64,000 bases of DNA from Branchiostoma belcheri (Eukaryota > Chordata > Leptocardii > Amphioxiformes > Branchiostomatidae), in NCBI RefSeq assembly GCF_001625305.1, contig NW_017804476.1, positions 267,276 through 331,275 of the forward strand. Direction: 5' to 3'. The number at the start of each line of letters is the position of its first letter. The stretch's first letter is position 1. The notes beneath the pieces are model-generated. The model saw only the letters and a list, made by a program, of their open reading frames with translations, was not told the DNA's origin and ran no database searches. A program made the position numbers and the translations under genes. This document shows positions 1 to 10,152 of the stretch, in pieces.

Positions 1-1013
1 ATCAATACTCTCCTCAAAAATCAACATTCAAAACTTTTTAAAAACCATTCTACAAAAAAAAAGAATAAACACTTTTTTGAGACAGCTATGTTGAAATCCC
101 TGATTTTCAACTCTGTTATTCCTTAATGTACAGTAAACTTTTGCATGCCATTGGAAAGATCATGTTATCTTCAGTACCAGGTTGTTTTTTTATGGTCAAA
201 ACGTACAAATTTATGAAGATATTTGACTTTAAAAATTGCAAATAGAACTATAGAAAGTTGTTTTTTGCCAATTGGGGATTTGCAGTTGACCCGAAAGTGA
301 AACGTTCAATTTCTCTGAAAGATTTTATCCAACTGAGAAATTATGTGGGATGCCAGAAAGACAATTATGGTCCCTGCAGGCCGCTGCCACTATAATTGGC
401 TTCTCTGTAGTAATCGTTAACACTCAGTCCCTCACACCTGTCAGATTTCAAACAGTAGGGGTGGGTGGGGGGCTTTGTTTGGCCACTGTTAACTGTCATC
501 TGTCAGGAAGGTGCAGAAACAGCCATCAAGAACCAAGCATTTACCTTGACCTTGAAGTACCCATTAATATTTTCACATTCAATTTGGCATTGTCATTTCA
601 TATTTACTGATGAAACCTCAAAAAGGAATGTAGATTTTTGTCAATCGATATTTTAGGTATGTAAATGTCTGGTTTATATCATCATCATTCATTAATTACT
701 AAAATGATGTTTGTAGAATGTAAGATATGTTTGTAGAATGTAAAATATGTTCAAGCTCAACTTTAATAGAAATAGTGCTATAGACTCTAACTTTCAGGTG
801 GAAATCCTTATGTTAGAGAGAGTTCCTCTTTGGTAGACTTGCTGAAATTCAAATGCTATACATGTGCCTGTATAGTATTTGTGAAAAATATTACCAAATT
901 GCCAGGAGTTAAACAGCAGGCACAAAATTAATTTGTATGCATTGTCACTATGTGCTGTAAAATACGTCACCAGACCACAGTACATTACATAATGGTAGGT
1001 TGAAATGACTTTT

Positions 1014-1521
1014 AGATAATGACTTTTATTATGCAACAATGTACAAGGTACAAAGTATGGCAGAAATGAGAGAACAAATCTAACAAATCAGTCTACGTAG
1101 TACAATACTAGGTGATATGGGATGAAAAGGCGCTCATACAATCATTAAAAGAATTTCTTACGTTTAGACATTCTTTAAAATACTGTCCTATATTCACAAT
1201 GTATGGATTGTCAAAAGTCAACAAGTATCTGAATTTGCTAGATGAATTCATGGCGAGAAATTCTGGTATAGAAGTTGATATAGTTGCATATAATGAATTA
1301 CGTATATCAGAATATTTGGGACAAACAATCAAAAAGTGGTATTCGTCTTCTATTGATTCGGGACAGAAGGGACAAACCCTCTGGTCAGCAGGTATTTTCT
1401 GAAATCTTCCTGTTTCCATACTTAATTTGTGACAGCCAATGCTGAGTTTTGTGAAATAACATATTGATATTCCTGACAAAGAAAAACTACAGTCTATGAT
1501 GTTAATCTGTGGAAGGGGCAT
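1014..1521 (-). mobile_element. LINE remnant, ORF2 C-terminus and 3' tail
   Basis: The minus strand encodes a cysteine-rich end typical of non-LTR retrotransposon ORF2: METGRF, then CPFC, then EDEYHFLIVCPKY, then IGQYFKECLNVRN. The part before METGRF does not fit the family well and may be frame-shifted. The tail at about 1014-1060 (TTTTATTATGCAACAATGTAC on +) resembles those at 18.9 kb and 52.5 kb, so all three belong to one LINE group. It is 5'-truncated. Confidence 0.8.
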
Positions 1522-1977
1522 CTAAGGTGTTAGTTTGAAGGGCATGGAAAGCAATTTTGTTGATATAATAAAAAAAATTGGTTCAAATTCAAACTTTTCT
1601 GCTGTGTGATAAACAGACTATCAGTAGGCTGAACATACAAAATATATACAATAAGAAATTTTGGAAGGTTTACAAAAGTTAACAAACCGAGTTTAAAGTC
1701 CTCATGAATAGAAGTTGATGAATTGCTTCATTCTAGGTTATACATGTTCTAGTCTCAGGAAAAGAAAGCCAACATCTCTGACATCTCTGGTTGCCATGGT
1801 GAGGTGATGCCTTCCCAGCATGACGTGGGGCAGGCTGATGAACTTCCCCCGCTGTTCCCTTAATTAACCCACCCTCCCCCGGACACACCTGCACAATCCA
1901 ATCAGCATGATCCAATCGAACTGGCAGGTTAACTGCACGACCAATCAGTCTATGTACAGACATAACCACCTGGGTAG

Positions 1978-2344
1978 GGCCACACCAATTTAATTTCTTG
2001 GTTAATGGATTCTCCTGCTTCATTTTTTTCTGATTTGCAAATAAAAATAAAAATTCAGAATCAACTGCAAAATGCTCATATTTTGCCCTGAACAGTTGAA
2101 AACAGTCCTTTTCATCCTATTTGTTACAGTTATTCCATCTATCAATGCAGTGGTATCATTAAAAGTTCAAAATTCATTGTTTAAATTTTGAACCAGCCTG
2201 GTGTGTTGACCTTATGGCTCCTATCGTACCATTTTGGGCCATAATAGGATGCATAGGCCTGTTTTTATTTTTTTATTTTTTCGCCCCCCGCTCCATTATT
2301 TTTCTAGAAAAATCCATTAACCAAGAAATTGAATTGGTGTGGCC
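1978..2344. mobile_element. MITE, GGCCACACCAATT ends (copy 1)
   Basis: Terminal inverted repeats of 34 bp match at 33 positions. The left end starts GGCCACACCAATTTAATTTC and the right end is its complement with one change. The interior is AT-rich and non-coding. A second copy lies at 6931-7268 and a fragment at 16982-17063. The terminal GGCCACA is shared with the longer elements at 14953, 33210 and 60999. Confidence 0.85.
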
Positions 2345-2513
2345 TAACCTTCAACTTACAAGGCTGAGTGTAGAATGTTCGCAAACACAGAAAGTCAGCA
2401 AGATTTTTGTGAGCCACACGCTGTGCAAATCGGTCTAACATGATTTGCTACTTTTCCATTGATCTTTTGCATGCTGAAGGAGAGTGAAGCAGCTTTGGTT
2501 GCAGTTTTAAGAG

Positions 2514-2664
2514 CCCCATTTTATTTTTTTCTGTGACACATATTTTAGTAGTGACCCTTACGGCAATGTTTACGTTGTGCCATTTTGATGTCATATAATT
2601 TCAAAACTGTGACAGAAAAAAAACAACAAGGATCTAAGGTAAACGTTTCCGAAACAAAACAGCT
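2514..2664. repeat. direct duplication, copy 1
   Basis: About 151 bp, repeated almost exactly at 2990-3145. Both copies begin in a C run followed by ATTTTATTTTTTTCTGTGAC and end at ACAGCT. The second copy lies just upstream of the METTL6 exon's splice acceptor. Confidence 0.9.
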
Positions 2665-2765
2665 AAATTTTTCAAAACTGTCATGCACAAAAGGCTAGGG
2701 TCGGCAGTTTTCTGTAGGGTCGGTTGGGAAACAGAAAAGATACAATTTTTTCCCTAGGCCTTTAG

Positions 2766-2989
2766 GGGGCCCGCATGCCCTTTTGCGTAGAGCATAATCG
2801 GTCGTTTTAGTTCTACGTAGAGCGTAAACGGACCGCTCTATGTAGCTCTAATGTGTGTAATTGGCTCATTTTGCGTAGAGCGTATTCGCCGTTTTAATTC
2901 TACGCAATGTGTTGTAGCCACTTGGAATTTACCTTAAAGCGTAATCGAGGGGTTCCTGAATTAAACATAGAGTGTTGTCGGGCCCCCCC
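2766..2989. mobile_element. hAT-like MITE, right end lost
   Basis: It begins GGGGCCCGCATGCCC and carries the reiterated word GTAGAGCGTA, as in the complete copies at 8264-8476 and 50797-50979. The usual TTGCAGGCCCT right end is missing: after the poly-C run the sequence passes into the duplicated segment. Confidence 0.8.
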
Positions 2990-3145
2990 CCCCATTTTAT
3001 TTTTTTCTGTGACACATATTTTAGTAGTGACCCTTACGGCAATGTTTACATGGACGTTGTGCCATTTTGATGTCTTATAATTTCAAAACTGTGACAGAAA
3101 AAAAACAACAAGGATCTAAGGTAAACGTTTCCGAAACAAAACAGC
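2990..3145. repeat. direct duplication, copy 2
   Basis: About 156 bp, the partner of 2514-2664, with a few base differences and a short insertion. It ends 28 bp before the METTL6 splice acceptor, so the duplication event ended close to but outside the exon. Confidence 0.9.
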
Positions 3146-3173
3146 TTTAGAACATCCTCCTGTTTCTGTGCAG

Positions 3174-3315
3174 GTGCTGAAGCCAGGTGGTTGCGTGTTG
3201 TTCCGTGATTACGGCCTGTACGACCACGCCATGTTGAGGTTCGCTCCCGGACACAAGCTAGCCGACAGCTTCTATGTTCGACAAGATGGCACCAGAGCGT
3301 ACTACTTTTCAACAG
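3174..3315 (+). CDS. METTL6: METTL6 penultimate coding exon
   Basis: This exon of 142 nt encodes 47 residues plus one base. It is bounded by a TTTCTGTGCAG acceptor and a GTAGGT donor. It starts VLKPGG, followed by [15 protein letters not shown] and [12 protein letters not shown]. This is the late part of the SAM-dependent methyltransferase fold: the strand after motif post-I, and the RDYG and DGTR motifs shared by the METTL2/6/8 family. [10 protein letters not shown] is the METTL6 form as I recall the human protein. METTL6 makes 3-methylcytidine at position 32 of serine tRNAs and works with seryl-tRNA synthetase; that is known for mammals and inferred here. The SAM-binding exons lie upstream, outside the window. 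The exon ends in phase 1 and joins 9917 to restore an Asp codon. METTL2/8 is the alternative, but the next exon favours METTL6. Confidence 0.93.
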
Positions 3316-4417
3316 GTAGGTCAGGGTATTTCAAAACATAAAAACATAAACCTAAAAAACATAGATTTAATGAAGAAAGTTTAATAGCATTGTCAACATT
3401 ATGTCATATTGATAAAAAAAAAGATTTGGTTAAGCAAATAGGTTTGTTTGAAAAGGACAAAACTGCATAATCTAAATATTGCTGCATCAGTGCATCTTCA
3501 TTGATCACATGCAAATGTACAGTTGATTCACATACATCATTAGCCTTTTCTGCCAAGAACTTTAAGGCATATAACTGTGCTGTACTAGCTATGCTGTAAA
3601 AGAAGTTTCAACTTTTTGGTATTCGTGATTGTGGGTCTGTAAATCCTGTACATGATATTAATGTTGTGTACCTAAACTCACATTTAGGTTCAGGTTCGGA
3701 TTCAAGTCCAGAGGTTTAGGTTCAGTTCCGGTCTTGTAAGTCTGGACCTAAACCCATGGCATATACAAAATTGCATGTTGACAACCTTGCAATGTTGTCT
3801 GGGCAAAACTGACCAGATAACATGGAAGCTGACACTTGATGATGCCCAATGGCAAGGTTTTCTTAATTTTGCAGCACAGATTTTGCAATCTATATGGAAG
3901 ATTTTAGGTGGTTTGGAAAGAAAAGGGGTATGTGACATGTTTTTTTTTGTAATAAGTCCAGAATCGGTTCTTGACTTTTAGGGTTTTTTACTTGAACTTA
4001 AACATTTTTACACGTCCAGAACCAGTCCAGTGAACCGGTACACGGCACCACAGTCTCTTCACTGATACCTGGTTCATCTATTTCTCCAGCATTTTTACAC
4101 ACTGTTCACAGTTTGCTCCAAGTTCTGTCCAGCTCTGTAAAATGGACATTCCAGGCTGTGGTGTGGTGTGGGTTCTCTTGGGGTTGTAGTGAATGTTTAA
4201 ACTTCACACCTTTTAGCTTGTAGACTTCCTGGCTCCTCTGTTTCCTCTGATGTACCGCCCTCGCTGGCCAATATTTGGGAACTGTTGTACAGGATTTGAT
4301 GTGGACTGCTAGATGATGGGTACATACAGCTGAGGGGATGGGCCTGAGCAGAGAAAAGCCTTGTTTTCCAAGTCAACACTATCCAACAACACGATACAAT
4401 TCCTCGTGTTTGCTACT

Positions 4418-4632
4418 TACTATCGATCATGGAAGTTCATCTGTGTTGGTAGTTACATGTTGAAAGTTTAAAACTTTTGTTCCAACACAAAGCGAGATTT
4501 CTCACCTGGAGTTTCAGAGAAGTCACATGACACTGGGTCAGTCTATTGAAGAAGACCAGAGTCACAGATCGAAAGCTCTAGGTGAGAAATCTCTCTTTGT
4601 GTTGGGTCAAAAAAGTTTTAACTTTCAACACA
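4418..4632. mobile_element. hairpin MITE, GAGCTTTCGACC type (copy 1)
   Basis: Outer arms AAAACTTTTGTTCCAACACA and its complement enclose a core with GACTGGGTCAG-like and CTCTAGGTGAG sequence. Related copies are at 9642-9886 and 61792-61974. The left end begins TACTATCG.ATGGAAGTTCATC; the right end is truncated. Confidence 0.75.
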
Positions 4633-4898
4633 TTTTCTACTTGAACGGCATGGGCAATTTGAAAAGAGCAAAATGCAAAATGAAAATCATTTTTCTGGTA
4701 GGACTTTAAGTCTTGGTCATGAGTGTTTTCTGTAACAGGCTACATGAAGGATTTTTCTTTGCAGTTTAATACAATATAGGAAGAAATAATTCAACTCTTT
4801 GTTGGAATAGGGATGAACCATAGAAAATCTTTTATTCTGTAGCTTTGTTTAACATGATCTGCTTGATGTAGGGGTTGCAGAAAAGTGCAAGGTGTACT

Positions 4899-5225
4899 CA
4901 GGGTGCGAAATACTGGGTGCATGTGCACCTTAGTGCATTCAAAATTGGAGCTGTGCACCTAATTTTTTTCTGCACCCAAATATTTTTGTTGGAATTTTTT
5001 TACATTAGAAATGTATAATAGTATACCCGATATTCTTGGTCTCTAAGTATCAGAAAAATAATAAAATCTTTGTTGGCTCTCATTTTAGATTCAAGCTCAG
5101 AAGAGGAGTAAGACCTGTAATTACGTTTTGTTTCATATGGCACACACAAAAATTTTCTTGTGCACCTAATTTTTTAGATTGGGTGCACCAGTGCACCTAT
5201 TCCCAAAAATGAATTTCGAGTCCTG
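4899..5225. mobile_element. hAT-like non-autonomous element
   Basis: Ends are CAGGGTGCGAAATAC and GAATTTCGAGTCCTG, which are imperfect inverted repeats. Subterminal GTGCACC words occur near both ends. TGTACT flanks both sides (4893-4898 and 5226-5231). CAGGG ends fit hAT elements, but the flanking repeat is clear over only 6 bp, not the 8 expected. Confidence 0.6.
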
Positions 5226-5825
5226 TGTACTGAAGAAAAAAAAAAACTGAAGGTGATTCAGTACAGAGTTCTTTTGGTCAAGTCAGTGGTGAAATGATAC
5301 ACTGATTTCCATAATCTATGACCTCCCTTAACCCCTTTTCTGAAACTTCAAAGCGTTTCCCTTTTTGACAGCCAACCTAGGATGGCTTCACACAAACAAG
5401 TCAGGTTACTCAGGGGCATAATAAGCTGCACCCCAAACAGAAGGCTTCCTGTCTTCAATATTTTTGCAATTTTCCGATATGTTTAACAGAAGGAGGAGAA
5501 CCCGTATAGAAGTCTGACACCACTGTATTGTTTGCAGCCAGTAAACGTAATGGTGAAAGATAACAATGTAGAACTCAGTATGCATGAAACACAACCTTAA
5601 AATCTTCAGTTCTGTAACTCTTTAGCTTTAGCAAATTTGACAGTCACATCAAAATGAAACATAGTTTCTGTGTAATGTTTTTAACCTTTGCATTCTTTCT
5701 TATGAAAATTAAATCATTTAGGACATGTCAACAACACAGATCTAGTTGGAAATTAAGAAAAAAACATTCTATTGACTTTTTGTTATTGTCTCATTAAGAC
5801 AAAATGTCCTCAAAAACTTGCTGTC

Positions 5826-6116
5826 AAGTTAAAGTTAGTTTTAAGTCCTCCCCATAACCATTGGCATGGTCACTTATGGCGGCACCCATCTCTGTTTCTG
5901 TAGCCCTTGGGCCACACAGTTGTGCAATCACTACAGCAAGGGGACTAGTCCAAAGGTAGTGGTGTGTGTTTAACTCCAATAGTCTCTTCTCAAATGCTGA
6001 ATGCTTAACAGAGAAAGCTGTATGTGCCGTTTTTAAAGTCTTTGGTATGACTCGGCCGGGGATCGAACTCACAACCTACCGAATGCAAGGCGAGCACTCT
6101 ACCCACTTGGCCATTG
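5826..6116 (-). mobile_element. tRNA-derived SINE
   Basis: On the minus strand a tRNA-like head reads TGGCCAAGTGGGTAGAGTGC (A-box region) and later GAGTTCGATCCCCGGCCGAG (B box). The body runs to about 5826. A hAT-like MITE inserted at its 5' edge: the MITE's target duplication CTGTGAAG starts at 6117. Confidence 0.7.
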
Positions 6117-6124
6117 CTGTGAAG

Positions 6125-6334
6125 AGGGCCTGCAAGCCCTTTTTCGTAAGACGTAATCAGGCCGTTTTAGACTTCGTAATTCGTAGGCAGCCTCCGAAAA
6201 AATCAACGTAATTCGTAATTGGACATTAGCCGCAAATCGTAAAGTCGTAATCAGCTCTGAGACTTTAACGTAATTCGTAATAGGCAGCGAAAATTTTGCG
6301 TAATTCGTAATCACTACCCCCCCTTGCAGGCCCT
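6125..6334. mobile_element. hAT-like MITE with CGTAATTCGTAAT words
   Basis: It starts AGGGCCTGCAAGCCC and ends CTTGCAGGCCCT, a clear inverted repeat. Exact 8-bp target duplications CTGTGAAG lie at 6117-6124 and 6335-6342, as for hAT elements. The interior consists largely of reiterated CGTAATTCGTAA-like words. No coding capacity. Confidence 0.9.
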
Positions 6335-6674
6335 CTGTGAAGTTTACAGCGTAAAGGCCAACTGAACAGTCGTTACAACTGTTTACATATCAAACCAAGA
6401 AATGTCCTCAGCTGCAGTATCTAGTAACTTCCCTTCTGACGTGTGTTTACACAGTTGTATCTACAGGTCAGTTGGACACAGTAACAAGTCTCAATATTTG
6501 TGGTTCGGTCAGGATGAAAGAGAAAGTGGAGACGGTATGTCTGGGACGGGAGGTGAGACTTTCTCTGTTGACTGACAGGAAACTTGGCAATGTGTGAGGT
6601 TGTAGGAGGAAGCTGGGCCTGTTAGATGTGTAACTATTCCTTCTCAGCCAGCTTGATTTTTTTTTTTTCGTCAG

Positions 6675-6930
6675 CTCAGGTTCATATTGGACCTGGGGAG
6701 GGAGTGCTCACTATCTAGGGGGTTTTGGTGCAAATTTTGGAGGTTTCAAGCCTTTAGGCGACACCAATTTACAGCGTCTAGTCTAGGAACTTATAAGTTG
6801 ACTTATCATTTTGTTATATCTGTTATTTTCTTGTATATTTTATTTATGTATGCCTGCAGGGCACATTGAAAAATGCCTTAGTGGCGATATGTACACCCTG
6901 GGTAAACAAATAAAACAAACAAACAAACAA
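6675..6930 (+). mobile_element. LINE 3' tail
   Basis: No ORF2 motif is left. The end reads GGTAAACAAATAAAACAAACA and runs into an AAAC microsatellite, typical of CR1/L2-like LINE tails. It abuts the MITE at 6931 directly. Confidence 0.55.
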
Positions 6931-7268
6931 ACCAATTTAATTTCTTGGTTAACGGATTCGCCCGCTTAATTTTTTTCTGATTTGCAAATAAAAATAAAAA
7001 TTCAGAATCAACTGCAGCAGTTGAAAACAGTCCTTTTCATCCTAGTTGTTACAGTTATTCTATCTTTCAACGCAGTGGTATCATTAAATATAAAAATTCA
7101 TTGTTTAAATTTTGAACCAGCCTGGTGTGTTGACTTCATGGCTCCTATCTTACCATTTTGGGCCATAATAGGATGCCAAGGCCTGTTTTTATTTTTATTT
7201 TTTTCACCCGCTCGCTCCATTATTTTTCTAGAAAAATCCATTAACCAAGAAATTAAATTGGTGTGGCC
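6931..7268. mobile_element. MITE, GGCCACACCAATT ends (copy 2)
   Basis: Close copy of 1978-2344. The first 8 bp of the left inverted repeat are missing, replaced by the AAAC-rich LINE tail. The right end GGTGTGGCC is intact. Confidence 0.85.
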
Positions 7269-7692
7269 TTACATGTAAGCCCTTTACATCTTTGAAACTG
7301 ACAAGTTTACTGTTTAGGCACCATATTAAAATAACTGTCAAGTGTCAACATATCTGATGATGGCGCCTATTGTCCTATATTTTCCTGAGAATTTAGCATC
7401 CTTATTTCTGCTGATCATACAAAGAGCGCCTTTAAAAAGGCTTCAGGCAAGTGTAACTTCTTTACCTCAGACTGACTGACTCCCAGGACCCTTTGGTCTC
7501 CCGACAAGAGCCAATATTGACAGATTGTAACAAGTGCATTGCTACATCTGAGCACACACACTGGGTGAGATAGACAAGCACTTCAGAATCTTTCAGCCCT
7601 CTACAACTCTTTACTCTCCTGTGGTTGACAGTTTAACTTGACGTGTACTAATAGGGCTAGGGTTATGCTAGTGTGGGACACAGCACTAAAGG

Positions 7693-8193
7693 AGCGCCTG
7701 CATGCCCTTTTTCATTAGGCGCTCGAAATGAGTTAACTATTCAAATTTCTACAATTCATCCCAATTTTACTAAACTTTAATACAGACAAAGAAAAAACTA
7801 TTCTTCTTTTAGCTTCCCAAAACCCACTAATTTTAGAAAAGGTTGGACATTACGTCTTCCATGGTCTAAAAAAGAGAAGTCAAACCCCTTAGACATAGTT
7901 TTCAGACATAGCTATAGCTCTAGACAACTAATATTTTATACTACGTTTCATTGTTCTTTTATGTTTGTAATCTGCAATTAGCCCCCCGGGCATGAATTTG
8001 CAATAAACTTCTTATAATCTGGCCTTTTTAGTCTTCGTAATCCGTAGGCAGCCACCCCAAATCATCGTAATTTGTAATCAGTACATTAGCCCTAACATGT
8101 AGTTGTTCATAATCATCTGTGAGAAATCGTAATCGGCAGCGAAAATTTTGCGAAATTCGTAATGACTATTACCCCCCCCCCCATGCAGGCCCT
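7693..8193. mobile_element. hAT-like MITE split by a LINE fragment
   Basis: Left end AGCGCCTGCATGCCC and right end CATGCAGGCCCT. The right half carries the same CGTAAT words and CGTAGGCAGCC as the copy at 6125. The flanks share CTAAAG (6 of 8 positions of a degraded target duplication). A LINE fragment occupies about 7709-8012. Confidence 0.7.
7709..8012 (+). mobile_element. LINE ORF2 end and tail (TTTGCAATAAACTT family)
   Basis: The + strand reads, with broken frame, ASQNPLILEK and FHGLKK, then a tail ATGAATTTGCAATAAACTTC. The same peptide and tail occur on the minus strand at 20829-21262 and 40555-40870. It lies inside a MITE. Confidence 0.8.
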
Positions 8194-8263
8194 CCTAAAG
8201 ACATTTAAAGCAGTTGTTTTCAGTTACATTTGTCATGAAAACAGACTCTAGCAGACATGTAAG

Positions 8264-8476
8264 GGGGCCCGCAAGCCCTTTTCCGTAGAGCGTAATCGGC
8301 CGTTGTAATTCTACGTAGAGCGTAGACGGACCGCTCTAATATTTTTTGCGTAGAGCGTATTCGGCGTTTTAATTCTACGTAATGCGTTGTAGCCACTTGG
8401 AATTTATCGTAAAGCGTAATCGATAGGTTTTCGAATTCAGCGTAGAGTGTTGTCGGGACCCCCCCTTGCAGTCCCT
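8264..8476. mobile_element. hAT-like MITE with GTAGAGCGTA words
   Basis: Starts GGGGCCCGCAAGCCC and ends CTTGCAGTCCCT. The flanking 8-bp repeats CATGTAAG and CATGTAAC match at 7 of 8. The interior repeats CGTAGAGCGTAATCGG-like words. Same subfamily as 2766 and 50797. Confidence 0.88.
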
Positions 8477-8904
8477 CATGTAACTTACAGTTGTTCATAT
8501 AAGGTAGATACAACAGAATGAGGGAGATATTACATGAAGTAAAATCCTGTTCACCAATAACTGTGTTGTTGACTGAAGTTCAATGTTGACATGAAGTCAT
8601 GTGAAAAGAATTAATGACCAAACTTTGTGGCAAGTAGCTGAGCAAGGTCATTGTGAGATCCCACAGTGTTGGTCAGTGGCTTCATGTTTACTTGTCAAAG
8701 TCAGTACTTTGAAACTACTGATGTTTTGATGCTTTGAAATGAAGTATCCTCTGTTGACTGGGGTGACAAGGCGTGTTGAGTCATTTCGGAACATCAGAAA
8801 GTAGCAGGACAATGACAAACCTACTCAGTAAGCCGGGAGGTGATTGGTGTGGTTTTGTGGGACTCTTGTATCTTTTTTCTTGTTTACTTGTCAGTGTGAC
8901 TGAT

Positions 8905-9238
8905 AAACTGGTGGATGTACCAACCACTAAGTATCTGATACCAGCCCAGAAAAGAACAAGAAACTGTCATGCCTTCAAATATCAGAGTTATCAACCAAGA
9001 ATTGAGGTAAGCTTGTATTTCTCCAGAACTATTGTAGACTGGAACTCGTTGCCACCAAGCACAGTTGGGGCATCGTCACTAGAAAGCTTTAAACAACTCT
9101 TGCAATCAAATGTGCAAAGATTCGTTCGGTGTGATATAGCTAGCTGCCGCCGCGCCGTGTGCCTGTGTGCGAAGCTGGTGTGTTACGCCAAAGAGCGGTT
9201 ATACCGGCTATATCGATACAGATACAGATACAGTGTTG
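8905..9238 (+). mobile_element. LINE ORF2 C-terminus and tail
   Basis: Peptide KYLIPAQKRTRN, then YFSRTIVDWNSLPPSTVGA, then SLESFKQLL: the conserved C-terminal block of several LINE reverse transcriptases. After the stop comes a tail GCGGTTATACCGGCTAT and a short GATACA microsatellite. Sister fragments lie at 14205-14425 (-) and 56346-56740 (+). Confidence 0.85.
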
Positions 9239-9334
9239 CACTGCTGTATACAGTACTTTGTTGTTTAAGCCTCTAGAACAGCATTCAGTAGCTACTGGTC
9301 AGTCTGGATGTTGGACTGACGTTAGTGATTTTAT

Positions 9335-9425
9335 GTTTTGTGTGGCCAGTGGTCATCTGCACCGATTTTGGACCAGAGGTAGAGGGTTCGAATCCCAACT
9401 TGCAGTTGTTGCTGACCCAACTAGA
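9335..9425 (+). mobile_element. SINE-like tRNA-derived fragment
   Basis: It has AGTGGTCATCTGC and GGGTTCGAATCCC (B box) at tRNA-like spacing, but no full cloverleaf. Probably a SINE head rather than a tRNA gene. Confidence 0.45.
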
Positions 9426-9641
9426 GGTACAGTCCTCATGGAAAGGACTTTGTGCGATGGCAAAAAAAAAAGACAGTTCTAAACACTGACAACACAACTT
9501 GTAACTCACCTGAACTAACAAAATGCAGAACCATTTGCCACTTAGTTATACTGGTTTTGCACTCTCCCCCTTCCATCAAACAATTATTCTATCTTTCCAT
9601 CAGGTTTTGAAATTGAGTTAGCCCTGACATGACTTTGGTTT

Positions 9642-9886
9642 GTTTAGAGTTAAAACTTCTGATCCAACACAAAGAAGTTCTCTCACCTAGAGCTTTCGAC
9701 CAGTCACTCTGGTCTTCCTCAGTAGACTGACCCAGTGAAGCTTGTCACGTGGCTTCTTGGAAGTGTGACGTCAACATGAGGGAGACCAGAGTGACTGCTC
9801 TCGGTGAGAGAACTTCTTTGTGTTGGATCAAAAGCTTTAACTCTAAACATGTAACTACCAACACAGATGAACTTAAATGATAGTAT
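9642..9886. mobile_element. hairpin MITE, GAGCTTTCGACC type (copy 2)
   Basis: Long arms: GTTTAGAGTTAAAACTTCTG on the left and its near-complement ending CTTTAACTCTAAAC on the right. The core has CTAGAGCTTTCGACCAGTC and GACCAGAGTGACTG. It lies only 30 bp from the METTL6 terminal exon. Confidence 0.8.
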
Positions 9887-9916
9887 AATTTTGGTTTGTA
9901 TTTTTTTGTTTTACAG

Positions 9917-10152
9917 ATGAGCTTGCCAAGTTGTTCACAACTGCAGGATTCTCCGTAGTGAACAATGAGTATGTGTTGAGGGAAACAGTCAACAAGAAGG
10001 AAGGACTGTGTGTGCCCAGAGTGTTCGTACAGGGCAAATTTGTAAAAACAGGACAGAAACAGGACGTACCTGGCACAGAACAGGACGACAACGGGACAAC
10101 CAGCATTGATAAAGGACTTGATGATGCAGAACAGCACAGTTGCAGTACATAA
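9917..10152 (+). CDS. METTL6: METTL6 terminal coding exon
   Basis: The acceptor TTTGTTTTACAG precedes ATGAG; the phase-1 join with 3315 restores Asp. The exon encodes DELAKLFTTAGFSVVNNEY, then RETVNKKEGLCVPRVF and VQGKF, and stops at TAA 10150-10152. The RETVNKKEGLCVPRVF block is nearly identical to the C-terminus of human METTL6 as I recall it and separates METTL6 from METTL2/8. It closes the methyltransferase domain. After GKFVKTG comes a tail of about 30 residues rich in Asp, Gln and Gly, ending CST, which human METTL6 does not have in this form; it looks disordered. A start at TTG 9931 would be artificial, because the reading frame enters by splicing. Confidence 0.95.

Larger units (their letters stand above)
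1..3173 (+). other. METTL6: METTL6 intron (5' part outside window)
   Basis: This is sequence upstream of the first recognisable METTL6 exon. Earlier exons, which would encode the SAM-binding core, are not visible here, so they probably lie outside the window. The stretch holds a LINE remnant, a MITE and a duplicated segment, listed separately. In 1-1013 and 1522-1977 I see only AT-rich unique-looking sequence. Confidence 0.6.
3316..9916 (+). other. METTL6: METTL6 last intron, 6.6 kb
   Basis: GT-AG intron of 6,601 bp in phase 1. It contains at least five MITEs, three LINE remnants and two tRNA-like SINEs, listed separately. Between 3316 and 4417 I see only weakly repetitive GGTTCAGG/GTCCAG motifs (3690-3760, 3955-4040). 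Between 5232 and 5825 and between 7270 and 7690 I see nothing recognisable. Confidence 0.9.

Noticed and set aside
1-3173. Search for upstream METTL6 exons with the SAM-binding motif
   Set aside because: No frame shows the expected glycine-rich GCGxGN or related motif; the exons probably lie outside the window.
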